A DNA stretch of 64,000 nucleotides, taken from contig NC_058042.1 in assembly GCF_020085105.1 (NCBI RefSeq), positions 21,542,001 through 21,606,000 on the forward strand, written 5' to 3'. The notes below the pieces were generated by a model that was not told the DNA's origin, did no database searches, and worked only from the letters and a program-made list of their open reading frames with translations. The stretch's first letter is position 1. Every line of letters starts with the position of its first letter. A program made the position numbers and the translations under genes. Positions 36,102 to 48,239 of the stretch are shown one piece after another. This stretch comes from Siniperca chuatsi (taxonomy: Eukaryota > Chordata > Actinopteri > Centrarchiformes > Sinipercidae).

Positions 36102-37165
36102 ATCGACGTACACACACACACATTCTTGCACTTGTGATTTATTTGTAGAAATATACACATGCACACTCATAAATGCACAAAAGATTAACACTCCACTTTT
36201 TTGTTTTTTAAAAACACTCACATTGAACTTTAAAGACATTAATTTTAAAATTTAACATCCACCCTTAAAGCATTTAACACTTAAGATGCACATTTTTCTT
36301 ACTTTCTTTTTGGGGGTGGCGGGCTGTGTGTGTGTTACACTTTCTTCCAGGACTGCAGAACTTACTCATTCATTATGCTCTGTTTTAAGTGATTTTTAAT
36401 GAAACTGTCTGCATCTTTAAAATGTCAGATAAATATTTTTCCTGAGTGTTTTTAGAATTAATGAAACCACCTTTGTTTTATGATCTCTTCATTTTGTAAG
36501 TATCTTTGTGTATTTACCACCATTTTCTTTTGTACTTTTCTGATGTTCTTGGTGTATGTGAGAAATGTCTTGAACTTTGTACATAGCAGATGATATATAT
36601 GGCAAGAACAGCTATGCTTCATCCATCTATTAGTCCTGTAACTTATCACCTGATTGCTAATGGCAGCTAAGATTGTGTAGATTTTCTGCTCTGACTTTCA
36701 TATTTTCTAGATATTGTTATAGTCAAGAAAACAGCTGATTTTTTTGTTTTTGTTTAGACTTTTGTCTTTCTTACTGATCTTTGCAACAAATGCTGAAACT
36801 AGGTCTGCTTTTTATCAGCTTCTGGATTTTATTTAGGTATAATTCAATGTTATTGACAATGCCAAATAGTTTAAAATTGCCCTTTTTTACTAAATGATTT
36901 CTAACTGCTTCATAACTTGTGTGGTGTCGTTGTCACATAGAGATGTGTGTTTTGTCTTTGACACTGTTGTTGGATGAAAAGTTATGTGAGAGTATTCACA
37001 GATGAGTATGTGTGCAGTTGTTATAGAGGTACACAGTACACTCTTCCACCACAGGGTGGAGAACCTAACAGAGCCATATGGAGAAAAGATGTTGGATATG
37101 AGTGTGCAGGGCTGAGTGTGACTGTCTGATACACCTCAGGAGAAATAAAATATCTAATGAGATTA
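36102..37165 (+). other. cenpf: Probable cenpf 3'UTR
   Basis: AT-rich sequence with no coding potential between the cenpf stop codon and a canonical poly(A) signal at 37144-37149 (AATAAA). The end is inferred. Confidence 0.5.
37144..37149 (+). terminator. cenpf: Candidate poly(A) signal of cenpf
   Basis: AATAAA about 1.04 kb after the stop codon, followed by a T-rich stretch (GATTATTTTATGGTT). First canonical hexamer in the 3' flank. Confidence 0.5.
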
Positions 37166-37169
37166 TTTT

Positions 37170-39240
37170 ATGGTTCCTCCAGCCTTTGGAGAAACTAGAA
37201 AATAATTGTAAACTGAAAAGTGAAAAGCATAAATTCAGCTCAAGCAGCTGTGTTTGTGATGCATGAAACAAATGTTTAGTTTTGGTCAGAAGGTTTTTGG
37301 TTATTTTTCTGAATGCCAACTAGACTTAAAAATGTATTTTATCTTGCATACACAAACCTGTTTGCTCCACAGATAATAATAATGATAAGGGAGGATGTTC
37401 GTTTGACATTTTATTCATGCAGCATGAGACTAAGTGGTCCCACATTTCTGTTAGTTGAAGATGAAGTGAAAAAGTAATGTACATTTTTGAAAGGATTCAC
37501 TTATACAAAATAGCTTCTCCTTTGGATGCCATGTAATTTAATGTCCATACTGTATGTTGCACTGTCCCCTTACAGTCAGAAGTGTTGAGCTGTAAACTGA
37601 CAAATGTATTGTTTAGTTAATTGCAAACTGATTATGATCAGATTTTAATTTTTTAGATTTAACATATTTACACATATAGATTTTTAGACTAAAAATATAT
37701 TTTGCTGGTTCACCTTTTACTTTACTCCATGCCTGTGCTATAGGACATCAGGCCACAATGAACTCTTTCCAATTCACCTTACATCACAAAATCACCAGAA
37801 GGTGGTGTTGGTGAGGAAACACCAGCGGCTCTCAACCTTCTCAGTAATGCAGCTCTTTGTTTAGACACCAAATTTCAAAGCACACCTAATCAGAATTTGC
37901 TCATAAAGGACACACGCAAGTATTGTGCAGTTTAACAAGAGATGAACGGACAATAAACTAATTTCCTCATGATGGAGTATGGCAATCATACAGTGATTCT
38001 GTTTGATTTCATTAGGTCGTCTGCGGGTATTAAAGTAAAAAGTGGCGGGCTGGTTGAGGACTGCTGCACCACAACTGCTGTCCTTGGATTAAGTCCAACA
38101 GTACAACTTTAGAAACACGATTCAGCATGTGAAATTTCATGGCACCTGCTACATTTAAAACACTGCCAAAAAACAACTGAACAGAAAACACAGTAGCACC
38201 AATAGCTGAAATCAACACTAAATATAATCTCATTCTTGTCCCTTTTCTAATAGACCCATGTGTTTACTCCTCACTGCACAGAAAGAACAATGTAACCATT
38301 TCTAATTCATGACTAAATTTGACAGATTGTGTCACTGAATGACACAATAAGCCGACCAAACTTTTTAACTGAAAGCGGTAAATTACACGTCAGTACCCCA
38401 CAGTTTACATCATCAAATGTCCTTCCTGCTGACTTGAGTGTGACAATAGAAACACATGGGAACGGTGGCTAGTGTGAAATGTCCAAAAAAAAGGAACTTT
38501 GCTTTGTCTCAGTGACATTGATCTTCTCATCTGGTGTATAGATGTTAGTATTAGTGGTATTGATGTGTGCTGACCTTTGACCCCAGGCCTAGTAAAGAGG
38601 CATTAAGATAAGCCAGGTATTCCTCAGTTTTTTGTTGGAGCATCACTGAGTTTTTATATTCACCTGCTTTGTTCATTCACTCTCATATCTTCTTTTTTTC
38701 TCTCGCTCTGCCAGGCAGTGGGTGAGGGGGCAGCAGGGCATTCTGGGTTATGGGAACAGCAAGGAGACGAAACGGTCACACACCTCAGAGCGGATACAGT
38801 CCTGCTCTGATGTCTCTGGCTGGATCTGTTAGCAGAAGCTGCAGTGCCAGAACCAACTCTGGAAGGGGACACGGGAAATGAGGAGTGGATCCACTGAGCT
38901 ATGTTATCACTGGCACTCAGACTAGAGAGTGTGTGTTTGTGTATGCATGTGTGTGTGTGTCTGTCTTTAAAACTGACAGACTGACTGACCGTCGATCCCC
39001 CTGCTGTATGCATGATTTGTCCCATTCTTCATCCAGCAACACTGTGTAAGCAGCAGTTCTCAGGGCCAGAGGAGAGTCACTGACAGGAAGTGTCGACCAG
39101 TTTGTGTGAACAGGACGGAGGGAAAGAGACAAAAAGAAGAGTAGAAACTAAATGATGTAATCTGCAATGTTAAAATACAACCAAGAAGTTTTGTTTTACT
39201 GGGAGTGGATGGAGCAATGCACCACATGGGGACCACTTTC
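37170..39240. other. Intergenic, no gene recognised
   Basis: Unique-looking AT-rich DNA. A GC-richer patch at 38710-38900 opens both strands but shows no recognisable protein and no consistent splice signals; it might be a transcribed non-coding segment or an undetected exon. Confidence 0.4.
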
Positions 39241-39244
39241 AAGT

Positions 39245-39548
39245 CACCCTTTATAAAGGGCTTATAAGTTGGTCTTATAAGGCTTTATTGATGGTTAATA
39301 AATAATTTACTAAGACTTTATAGATCAATTATTAACCATTAATAAGAAACCTGGGTTGCCAGGTTGCGAAAAACCCCTTTAGCTGTTTTGTTCATCAGAC
39401 TTCATTAAACTGTTTGACCAGCTAAAGGCCAAACATTTTTCTTATTAAAACTTTTTTTATTAAAACTGATCTATAAAACCATAGTAAGTTATTTATTAAC
39501 CATTAATAAAGGCATTAGTTAAAACTCATAAATCTTTTATAAAGGGTA
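39245..39548. mobile_element. Palindromic MITE with about 100-bp inverted arms
   Basis: The left arm begins ACCCTTTATAAAGGGCTTAT and the right arm ends CTTTTATAAAGGGT. When the right arm is reversed and complemented, its body (TTTATTAATGGTTAATAAAT) matches the left arm (TTTATTGATGGTTAATAAAT) almost base for base through ACTATGGTTTTATAGATC. The centre contains GCTAAAGG / CCTTTAGC inverted words. No ORF. This is a non-autonomous foldback or MITE-type DNA element. Confidence 0.8.
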
Positions 39549-41593
39549 CCTTATCAGAAAGTTGCACCAAAACATGTTCTGTATGAAGCTACAAGACATA
39601 CTGTAAGTTTATCAACGTTTTTTGAATTTCAGTCCAAAGTAGGTTCATAAAATTATTAAGGACCCTACTGATAGATTTACATGTCTTATAGCATTAACTA
39701 CAGATTGTGTGTACAATATTTTCTATTGCTGCTGATGTCCTGCATTCATTCCTATCATCATTTGACCTGGCACAGGTGTTCCTTTAAAGAAGCACTCAAA
39801 CAATTTAGTATTGCACTTACGAGAGACAGATACCCTGACATTAAGTCCCCAGTTTGAGTTAAGATCCAAAATTTTCCATAATGCAACTTGTCTTTGTCTT
39901 TTGTTAGACGCTTCCTACCTGGTAAACTCTAAATGCAAGCTTTCTGTTAAAAATGTGTGGTCCCCAAACTGAAATAACTCATGTGAAGTCAGTTGAGTCA
40001 TTTTCTCACAGCCTGAGTAGTACTCCTTGTGACTAGTAAATTGAAAAATGGTGGAGTGCCCCCTTTAAAACATCCCAGTTTATCACATGCAAGTCCAAGA
40101 GAATCTAAAAAGAAACACAACAAGCCCCCCACTGGAGTCTTTAAAGGTCTTAAAATCTAGTTGCTTCTGTTCTTTTTGGTTTTGTTAGTTGTGCATGTGA
40201 TGGATTGGCATGGTTAAAGCTGCACCAACATCTGGCATGTGTGGAAGGTTAAATGAAGCACATGTCCTGTTGGACAGTGGTGGGAAAAGAAGATTGTGTA
40301 GTTCAGTTTGTGCTGTCAGGGGTGACTAGCCAACATGTCTGAGTGTCTGAGTCCTCTGTGAGAACAAACAGTAAGGCTTGAAACCAATGGAGGGAGGAAG
40401 AGAAGATGAGATAGGATCTCAGATTGAAAAAGAATAGATAAATGGCTGAAGAAGAATTCTTACAAATGCATGTTTTCATAGGGAAATAAAAGAAAAACCT
40501 GCCTGATCACCTGACCATGTTGGCTTGACTTCCCACTGAAACTACTGTATGTCTAACTTTCACAGGATTGCCTCCCTGCACCCACCGCCTCCTCTTGGAT
40601 GGAGATATAATGTTCAATTACACACACAGAGAACAAACTATTACCAGTGTCCCCAGGCTGTTTTTATAGCACCTTTCTAGCAAAGAATCACCTCCACATG
40701 CACAGAACTAAAAATAGTAACCATTGGAATAAAATAAACATAAGACTCATGTTGAACAACGATACAGAATGGTTGATACACAGTACCAGTGCTTTCTGTC
40801 TGCCCCATGGAGCTGCTTGTGAGCTTTCTGTGAAAAGTTATGGAGACATATACTTTTAAAAAGTGTGGATTTGCAAATATCAGCCAATTCAAAAACCTTA
40901 ACTGGACCTGGGTAGGGTACATACTTACTGACCAGAGATATGTATGTAAATTTATCCCATTTGTTAGATCGTATAACAACAGAAGAACTCATATGCCAAA
41001 TAAAGTATGAGTGAAGTAACTACAGTAACTATTCTTTGAATAAATGAGCAAACATAATGGGTACTATGCATTTCAGAAACTGTTGAATCCAATATCTTGA
41101 TGTGGCAGGATGGACCAGGGATCAGTGAGGTTGATCCACAATCAGTGGGGCTGGAGTTTGATCTCCACAGGGGCCATGCTTCTTACAGGGGCAATCCACC
41201 CAAATTACAAAAAAAAATAATTTTTCCACTTCGCTCTAATGGTTTTAACCATGCAGATAGTATTGGTTTTATTTGTGATTTTAAGGTCTTGGCTGCAGAG
41301 ACTTATTTGTGTTGCTCAAAGCAAAATGACATTTACAAAAACTCAAAGCAACATGTGAGTTTGTCTTTAAGTACAATGTCCTGATTACTGTGGATTATCC
41401 ACTGACCTCACTGTGAACAGTTTTAGAGAGAATATAGTGTAGTAAATAATCTTGTTTTGTAATCTGAGTAAAGTGACATCTGAAGGTGTCCTGTCCTGGA
41501 GTAGGATACTGAGCATGTGATGTGGCCCAGTGGTGCAACATCCCAAGAGCCCACATCAGTGGATGGGTAAGGTACTCTGGCAAGCAGCTCCTT
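39549..41593. other. Intergenic, no gene recognised
   Basis: No exon, RNA gene or clear repeat found. Short open frames on the minus strand (40677-40992) show no family resemblance. Confidence 0.4.
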
Positions 41594-41598
41594 GCTTG

Positions 41599-41988
41599 TG
41601 TTACGTTTGTTGGCTCGCAGGAAAAAGGAAAAGGACCCAAGCGCAGACAGTACCAGCAGACAGGTGCAGTTTAATGAGGTACAGGTAGGCAGGCAGCAAT
41701 CCAGGTAACAGACAGGTAGGCAGATAATGGTCCAAGCGTCAGGAAACCAAAAGCAGGAGTCAACATAGCAACTGAGACAAACTGACAAAGAACAAAGGAA
41801 TCACACCAACTAAAAACACAAGTGAGGGAAGGATAATTAGACACAGGTGAACCCAATCAGGGCGGGGCAAACAATCAAAACTGGAGGGAAAAGCAAACAA
41901 AGATGGGGAGTAAAACTTCAGGACAGGGGATGAGAGTATTTCAGAATGAAACAGGAAATAACTATACACTAACCCTCAAACCATGACA
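41599..41988 (-). mobile_element. Solo LTR, minus orientation
   Basis: On the minus strand the element begins TGTCATGGTTTGAGG and ends AACGTAACA, the TG...CA ends of an LTR. Near its 3' end is CTGCGCTTGGGTCC, preceded by ATTAAA as a possible poly(A) signal. The flanks are GCTTG (41594-41598) and GCTTT (41989-41993), a 5-bp target duplication with one mismatch. No internal retrotransposon sequence adjoins it. It is related to the LTR at 60450-61002. Confidence 0.8.
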
Positions 41989-42202
41989 GCTTTTAGTGGT
42001 ATAAATGGAGAAAAAGACTTTTGCATGTATTCTAGACTATATGTATGTAGAAGCCTGCATGTGTCTTGAATTTTGACTTATTTCTGACTGACTGCAACAG
42101 GCTACTGCTTCTTACTCCCCACAATCCAACCACCATCCTCATCGTTAGATATAAATTTGAAAAACCTGTCAAAAGATCTCTTTTAGACAATTGTTTTAAT
42201 AA

Positions 42203-42650
42203 AGCAGTAGTTTAACATTTTTGGAAATGTGCTTGTTTTCTTTCAGAGAGTTAGATGAGAAGATCAATACCACTCTCATGTCTGTATGGTAAATATTAAG
42301 TTACAACCAGCAGCTGGTTAGCGTAGCCTAGCATAAGACTGGAAATAGGGGGAAACATCTAGCAAGTTAAACAAAACCCCCCTACCAGCACTTCTAAAGC
42401 TCACTAACTTTGTTTATTCCGTACAAAAACAAGTATTAAAGTATAAAAAGGACACTTCTTGGACGGGAGCAGTAAATTCCTTAAGTCTCCGCTATGTTTC
42501 CTAGCGACATCGCGCTAATTACTAGAAGTTACTAAAACCATAAAACCTATTTACTGGAGAGACATGAGAGTGGTATCAATCTTCTCATCTAACTCTCCTC
42601 AATAAACCAAATAAGCCTATTTCCTAAAATGTTATTGTTATTCCTTTAAG
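42203..42650. mobile_element. Palindromic DNA element (fish MITE type)
   Basis: Left arm contains AGAGTTAGATGAGAAGATCA and ACCACTCTCATGTCTGTA; right arm contains GACATGAGAGTGGTATCAAT and CTTCTCATCTAACTCT, the reverse complements. Outer ends also match (TTAACATTTTTGGAAAT against ATTTCCTAAAATGTTA). The internal words GTTAGCGTAGCCTAGCATAA and CTACCAGCACTTCTAAAGCT are typical of a very abundant repeat in spiny-rayed fishes. No ORF. Confidence 0.8.
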
Positions 42651-43129
42651 ACATATACAGATATGAATAATCATTGAAAAATCATTTGTGTCTCTGTTAT
42701 GGTTTTTCCACAAAAAAAGTTCAATTACCTTGTTAAAAAACTACTCCTCGTCCCTCATTGAAAAATCCAGATTTCATAAATATGCAAATATTAGTTTAAC
42801 TGCTGGACACAAGTCATCTCCTACATCACTGAAAAGTATATTCTCAGTGTATGTGTGCTGGAGGTTTCCGGTTTCTATCTAACCTTTGTGTAAATTGCAT
42901 ACTGATCTGTCAAACTAGTTGTGATGTCACAAATCATGCTCTTACATAAAGGTGTCAAACGCAGATTTAAGGTGAGCACAGAGAAATTTTCCTCCTTTAG
43001 CAGATGAACAGCCTTCTAGTAGCCAAACTGCACATACATCATTCTGTACAGTGAAGCTCAAACGAGTGAAGTAACAATAAAAACAACACATTTTTGAGTG
43101 GATGGGGGGCTTTAAATGATTATATTGCA

Positions 43130-43468
43130 TCTAGGTGTGTCGCGATATACTGGTGTTGATGATAACCATGATTTTTAAAAACAAAATATTAATATCATGT
43201 TAATAATACACATATGATAATATTGTATAAATAATGCCATGTCTAATCATTTCCATTTCTTTCTGTTCTCACTTTGTCATAGTAGGTGTTGGTAAAGTAA
43301 ACACACAATAAATTAAAGATGAATTTGACTGATAGCGTTATTATTTTATTTGTTTAAAATTTTCTATAGATATTGCGATAATATTGTTATGTTATGTTAT
43401 TGTTATTATTTTGGACACGATAATTGTGTGTGTGTGGTGGAAATTTGATATCATGACAGCCCTAATTG
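43130..43468. repeat. Interspersed repeat with CGATAT-rich ends
   Basis: Opens with GTGTGTCGCGATATACTGGTG and closes with TTTGATATCATGACAGCCCTAA, words typical of a fish non-autonomous repeat whose ends are partial inverted copies. The interior is TA-rich with repeated GATAATATTGT words. Class uncertain. Confidence 0.5.
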
Positions 43469-44280
43469 CAACCAGTTTTCCCTTGTAGAACTCATTTTAA
43501 TTATGCTATAACCAGTCCTGTGGTTTCTACATTACTGCTGGTTCTCTCAACCTTGGCTGGCTAGATGAGCTCTTACAATAGAGAAAGTATCATGGTGAAA
43601 TGAGCCACTGTACTGTATCTGTCTGACTGTGTGCTGTTGATTCTGGTCTGTACTTCCTGCTTTGATAACTTTACTTCACGCATCATAACCCTTGCTGCCG
43701 CTGGCCAGTCACACTCATCAGACCACTCTATCATCCAGGAAGTTGAAACACTAATAATTACTCAGTGGTTCACCGGCTGTGAACTGTGTGAGAAAAGATA
43801 CTGATTAATGTGCTTCCAAATATTTAATAAAGCAGAGTTATGTCTGGCAGTGGTGAGAATGAGGTGGTCATTACAGGTCTGGGAGAAACTTTAAAAGCCC
43901 TGAAAACTTGATTAAATGTTACGAAAAAAATCTCTATAATTTTAAATACCCATGACTAAAAAAGGAACATGCAGTTAAAGTTTTAAAAAAACATCTTTCG
44001 TTATTCGTTACTTTTTCCCAGTGAGCCTCGTCAACTTCAAACCAGTGATAAGAGCATAGAGGGAAAAAGAGAAATACAGAAATCTTTTATGTGAAAGATG
44101 TTCTAACTTTGGCAGAGATTTGTATGTTCATGTTGGACCTCATCACTCACAGCAAGTGAGAAAATAAGTGTTCAGGGCCTCTCTCTTGTGTGGTAATAAG
44201 CACATAAATGTCATACTGATTAGCTGCTCACCCAAAACACAGCTGCAAGAGGTCTCTTCATTCTTTATCTACTGTAATCA
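43469..44280. other. Intergenic, nothing recognised
   Basis: AT-rich sequence without ORFs of note, splice-like structure or recognisable repeats. Confidence 0.4.
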
Positions 44281-44289
44281 TCAGCCCTA

Positions 44290-44329
44290 AACCCTAAATC
44301 AGGGGTTTTCAAAACCCTGATTTAGGGTT
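44290..44329. repeat. Near-perfect 40-bp palindrome containing telomere-like words
   Basis: AACCCTAAATCAGGG pairs exactly with CCCTGATTTAGGGTT, and TTTT/AAAA extend the stem, leaving only an extra G and a central C unpaired. The left side continues outwards to give two CCCTAAA heptamers in tandem (44285-44298). It would form a very stable hairpin. Confidence 0.85.
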
Positions 44330-44479
44330 GAAAACACAATTGTGATCACACTGTGATCTTTGGCATGCACTTGCTGGAGGAGCCTTAGTACAGTGATTAA
44401 GATGGTACCATGTAGGTGAGCCCTTTACTTGGACCGCTGTTCATCTCGTAGGGTCCCTCCCTTCTGGGCCTGTTCGTCC

Positions 44480-44752
44480 TCACTCATTCTTCTTGGATTT
44501 TTCCTGTAACAAGATTTCTTGATGTATGTTAGCAATCTGTTTTACAAACACCTTTATATCTTTTTCCAAAATATCTAAAGTGGGACCTTTTTGCAAATGT
44601 ATGTATGGGGGACTGGCATGGGTCGACCCGTAAGCATGCAGTTTAGGTGACCATAACCCCATGTTTGTTATCTTCTTGATTACCTCCCCCCCTTGCGCAA
44701 TGTTGAAAACCTTGCACCTCAGGATGACAATAGATAACAGATCAGTACACAC
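44480..44752 (-). pseudogene. Open frame of 90 codons in retroviral remnant, unidentified
   Basis: Directly downstream of the RT/RNase H remnant in the same strand. Its product is moderately hydrophobic at the start, then has a proline/glycine stretch and an amphipathic helix with many Lys and Gln. I cannot assign it to gag, pol or env. Its position suggests it is retroviral, with intervening sequence deleted. It has no sign of being an expressed host gene. Confidence 0.35.
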
Positions 44753-47559
44753 AACCCGTTATGATAGAGGATGCTTTTTCATACATCAAATGTGCTGCTG
44801 CTAGAGCTTGATAGCAAGGTGGCGAGCCTTGTTCTGCAGGCAATAGGGCAGTGGATTAATACTCTACTGGCTTTATGACATTGTTGTTGTGTGTCTGAAC
44901 AAACAAGTAAATCATAAACGCGTTGGATAACAGTACTGCTGACTTTATTTGGTAACACATGCAAATCTTCTTTTAATACTTTATTGAACACATGGAGGGC
45001 GTGCGTAAACCTTGAGTGTATTAATTACCTTGGTAAATGCAAACAAGTGTTTGGACTTAGTGGCACACTGTAAAAGTGGAGCAAAGATCAATGACTGTGT
45101 AATATTTAGAAGTTGGAGGAACATTTGTCAGCAGTGTGTGTGGATTAGAAACCTCTGCTTCATAGTCTTCTATCACTTCATAAAAGGCTCTGAGGTTATA
45201 CCACTGAACCTAAATGTTTAGACTCATAGTCAGGGTTTGCTTTTAGGCTAATGTGTGGATGAGCATTTTTTATTGTTCTTTCAAATATTTATATTCAGAT
45301 AAAGTTAATGCAGCTCCTTCTTTTAATCAGTGAACAATGGTGTCAATCTGGTCCTCAGCTAAAATACAGGCATTTGTTAGTGCCTACAACTTCTCGTTTT
45401 AGGAGATAAAGTATTAAACAACTTTAGTTATTTTGCAGATTCAGAGTATTGATACTAGATATAGTCCAGAAATCAAGGTTACAGATAAACTCATATTGAT
45501 TCATCAGCTGCAACATTAAAACGAAGGACACATTAATGCCTCAATAATTATAAATAATATGACATTCTGTCTTTCTGAAATGGGCTATTCTACATAATAT
45601 GTACTTTTACTTAAGTAGTCCCTCTTCTGTCTGTATCACTAGTGTTTCACAACCATGTATAATTATCATCAAAGTTAATCAATGGGATCAATGTAGCTGG
45701 ATGTGAAGGCTGATATTAAAGTTAGACAGAATGGTCGCATTGTAACTTGATCTGGGCAGCTGTTATGTGTCGGGTGTCAGAAGTGTTCAGGATATACAAT
45801 ACAGATTTGACATAGCCACGACTTCACAACTGAAGTCTATAACAATAGCTGTATCTGTAACAGCTCGCAAACAGACTGTCATCCCCTGTATTACAGGAGG
45901 CCGTGTAGAAGAATAGAAAACCATCAGGCAGTAATGAGAGCCCTGTTTCTGAACCAAGATGCCCATGATGAAACCATTTGTCTCCGAAAAGGCAGATCAC
46001 TGTCTGGTGCAAATGTGAGAGCAGCCTTCAAGTCTCTGACTGCAGATGCCATGTTTGAAGTTCATTGAAGAGAGTTCAGAGTAGCAACATAAACGAAAAA
46101 GTCCATTTCAGTGAATCTTTGAATCCAAAGCCGGCAGAGGGAGCACATCTCTACTGTCTGGTGAAAGGAGACAACCATTTTTTCAACTTTCCCAGTTAGG
46201 TGACACAAGATTGACAGCGTGGTGAGCAATGCTCTATGACCTCTTTCAGTCAAAACATTTCAGGAGGAGAATGGAGTTTACAGGCCTTCTCAGAAGCAAC
46301 ATGCCTACATCAGGTCAACAAGGCCAAAAAGTCTTTCTTTTACCTCCAAGGCTTATTTTGTAGTAACAATACTATCAGATAGTTAATGTTAATGCACAAA
46401 TACATCACTGTGTAATATTTATGAGTCATGAGGTTATGAGGCCAAATTAGAATTAACACCAACCAAATTTAGAATTGCAAGATCTTATAGATCTTGAACA
46501 AGGTGCCATTCAAGTGTGGCAAAACTTTATGTAGAGGAACTAACATTACAAAGTCAACATTGCTTTATGCAGAGCCCCTAATATACTCTAAGGGAAGCAA
46601 CAATTGCAGTTTAGAAAAGTTGTACATGTAAATGAAGTGTGAAATTGCTCTGATACATGCAGAACTACACTCAGTTTCAGAAATGGAATGTAAACAATCC
46701 AAAAAAAAAAACACTTTTGCGCTCCCGTTTTCCTCTTATTTTCTTTTATCTCCTTTATTGACCTATATATTTCTATCTCTTCCCTTGTTCTAATCTTAAC
46801 CTCCCAACTTTATCTCACTTATCCTGCACAATACCCCTGCAAAATAGTTTAAGAAACTTTATCCCCAAAGCCAGGTAAACAATGTTATTCCCATCCTTGT
46901 CCATGTCTTTACCTGCTCTGGTCTTATTTTTTCTATACATGCTATCATATAGTTTAATATTATAGTTAATAATTAATCACCCGTTCCTAAAGACTGCACT
47001 GTATTTTTTGGAAGTTCACATCAATTGGTACATGGCAAATTACTTGTTTGTAATTTTACACTTGCAACATTCAATGCTTTATTCCTTGTCTAGTGAGTTT
47101 CCTCATGTATAATAATAGATAAGCTTTTTCATCCGCACGTACAGACCTCCTGAGCTCCTGAGAGCGGTAACCACGAATGTTTAGCTTATTATCCAGCGAA
47201 CGTACTCCATTTATGAATGCTCCGTTCAAAGTAACAGTTATGAACATATCAAACTCAAAGTACCAGTTGTGAGTTAAAGTACAGTCTTGCTTGTTTCTAG
47301 GCCACTCTGGCCTAAGGCCTTATCACACAGCCTCTATTACTTTTTACTCTATGTCTTTTACCTCCGGGTTTAAGGCTAATGCAGTATACTTTACTAAAAC
47401 AGGACCTCTTGTCCCTGCACGTTTTGACCTATCACACCTGCAGACCTGTCTATACTAAATTTGGACACAAAACGTAGACATCGGTAGCCACGATAGGCTT
47501 TAATTTATTAGACTCTGATTACCCTGACTCCTTTTTATAGCCAGAAGTGTTTTTTTATT

Positions 47560-48230
47560 TGGAGAGGGTTTTTTTAATGCTACTTCTTACCAGTTTGTGG
47601 AACAGAAATCCAGAGCAATATCTACACACAGATTTTTACTAATAATAAGCAAAGTGCTTACCTTGTTAGTGGCCACTCTGTGTGTGAAGAAAAGCTCTGA
47701 AGGCCCGTCCGCAACTGTGGTACTGTGGTAGCTTGCTCTTGTCCAATCTGAGTTCGCAACCCCAGTTTTGTGGTTGAAATCAAAGGGTTGGAGGCAACGT
47801 CATGAGTCACGAGTTTTTAAAAGACCTTTATTAAAACCAATGAATCAGTTTACAAAGCGACTGAATTTACACAAGCATACAACTAGTATTTATATATTCC
47901 TCACGGAGGGTGGTAAACCCCATGCACCAGTTACAGCAAATCCTGATTGTACACCTCTTGACTTCTTATCTATTGGATGGCACAGCGTGGCCTGATTTAC
48001 TCTATTTGTTATATTCAAATTAAAAGCACAAGCACTGATTGTGTTTAAGTCTAGACTTTGGAATAGCACCTCTGAAGTTTGTTTGTCTTCATCAAACAAG
48101 AGTCTGCGGCACAATGCTCTGGGTCGAGGTGTAAGGTCATCAACATGCTGCATCACACAAAAAATCAATAATGTTATACCACATGAATACATGCAGAGTT
48201 ATAATGATGTTTCATGAACATGAAACATAA
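47560..48230 (-). repeat. Probable LTR of the endogenous retrovirus
   Basis: Minus-strand TATATAAAT (complement of 47891-47899) is followed about 65 nt later by AATAAA (complement of 47827-47832) and a further U5-like 150-200 nt. Both LTR ends are uncertain, no primer-binding site was recognised and no second copy was found in the window. Confidence 0.45.
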
Positions 48231-48239
48231 GTATTAACT

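Larger units (their letters stand above)
44480..48230 (-). mobile_element. Broken endogenous retrovirus (LTR and pol remnants)
   Basis: Seen on the minus strand. At 45220-44800 a reverse-transcriptase palm region is recognisable over two frames: a PHTLLTNVPP block, TVIDLCS, then a position where YVDD is expected but the conserved residues are altered (RVYD), followed by DLLVCSDT. A deletion and frameshift then join it to the RT-RNase H connection region (PPCYQALAAA, 44820-44790). At 47.9-47.6 kb the strand shows a TATA box (TATATAAAT), then AATAAA about 65 nt later, as in an LTR U3-R. The order LTR to pol fits one minus-strand provirus. It resembles gamma/epsilon-type retroviral pol of fishes. 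Multiple stops and missing segments show it is dead. Confidence 0.7.

Noticed and set aside
41423..41969. Minus-strand ORFs of 61-121 codons
   Set aside because: They run through the minus-orientation solo LTR and its flank; no conserved domain.
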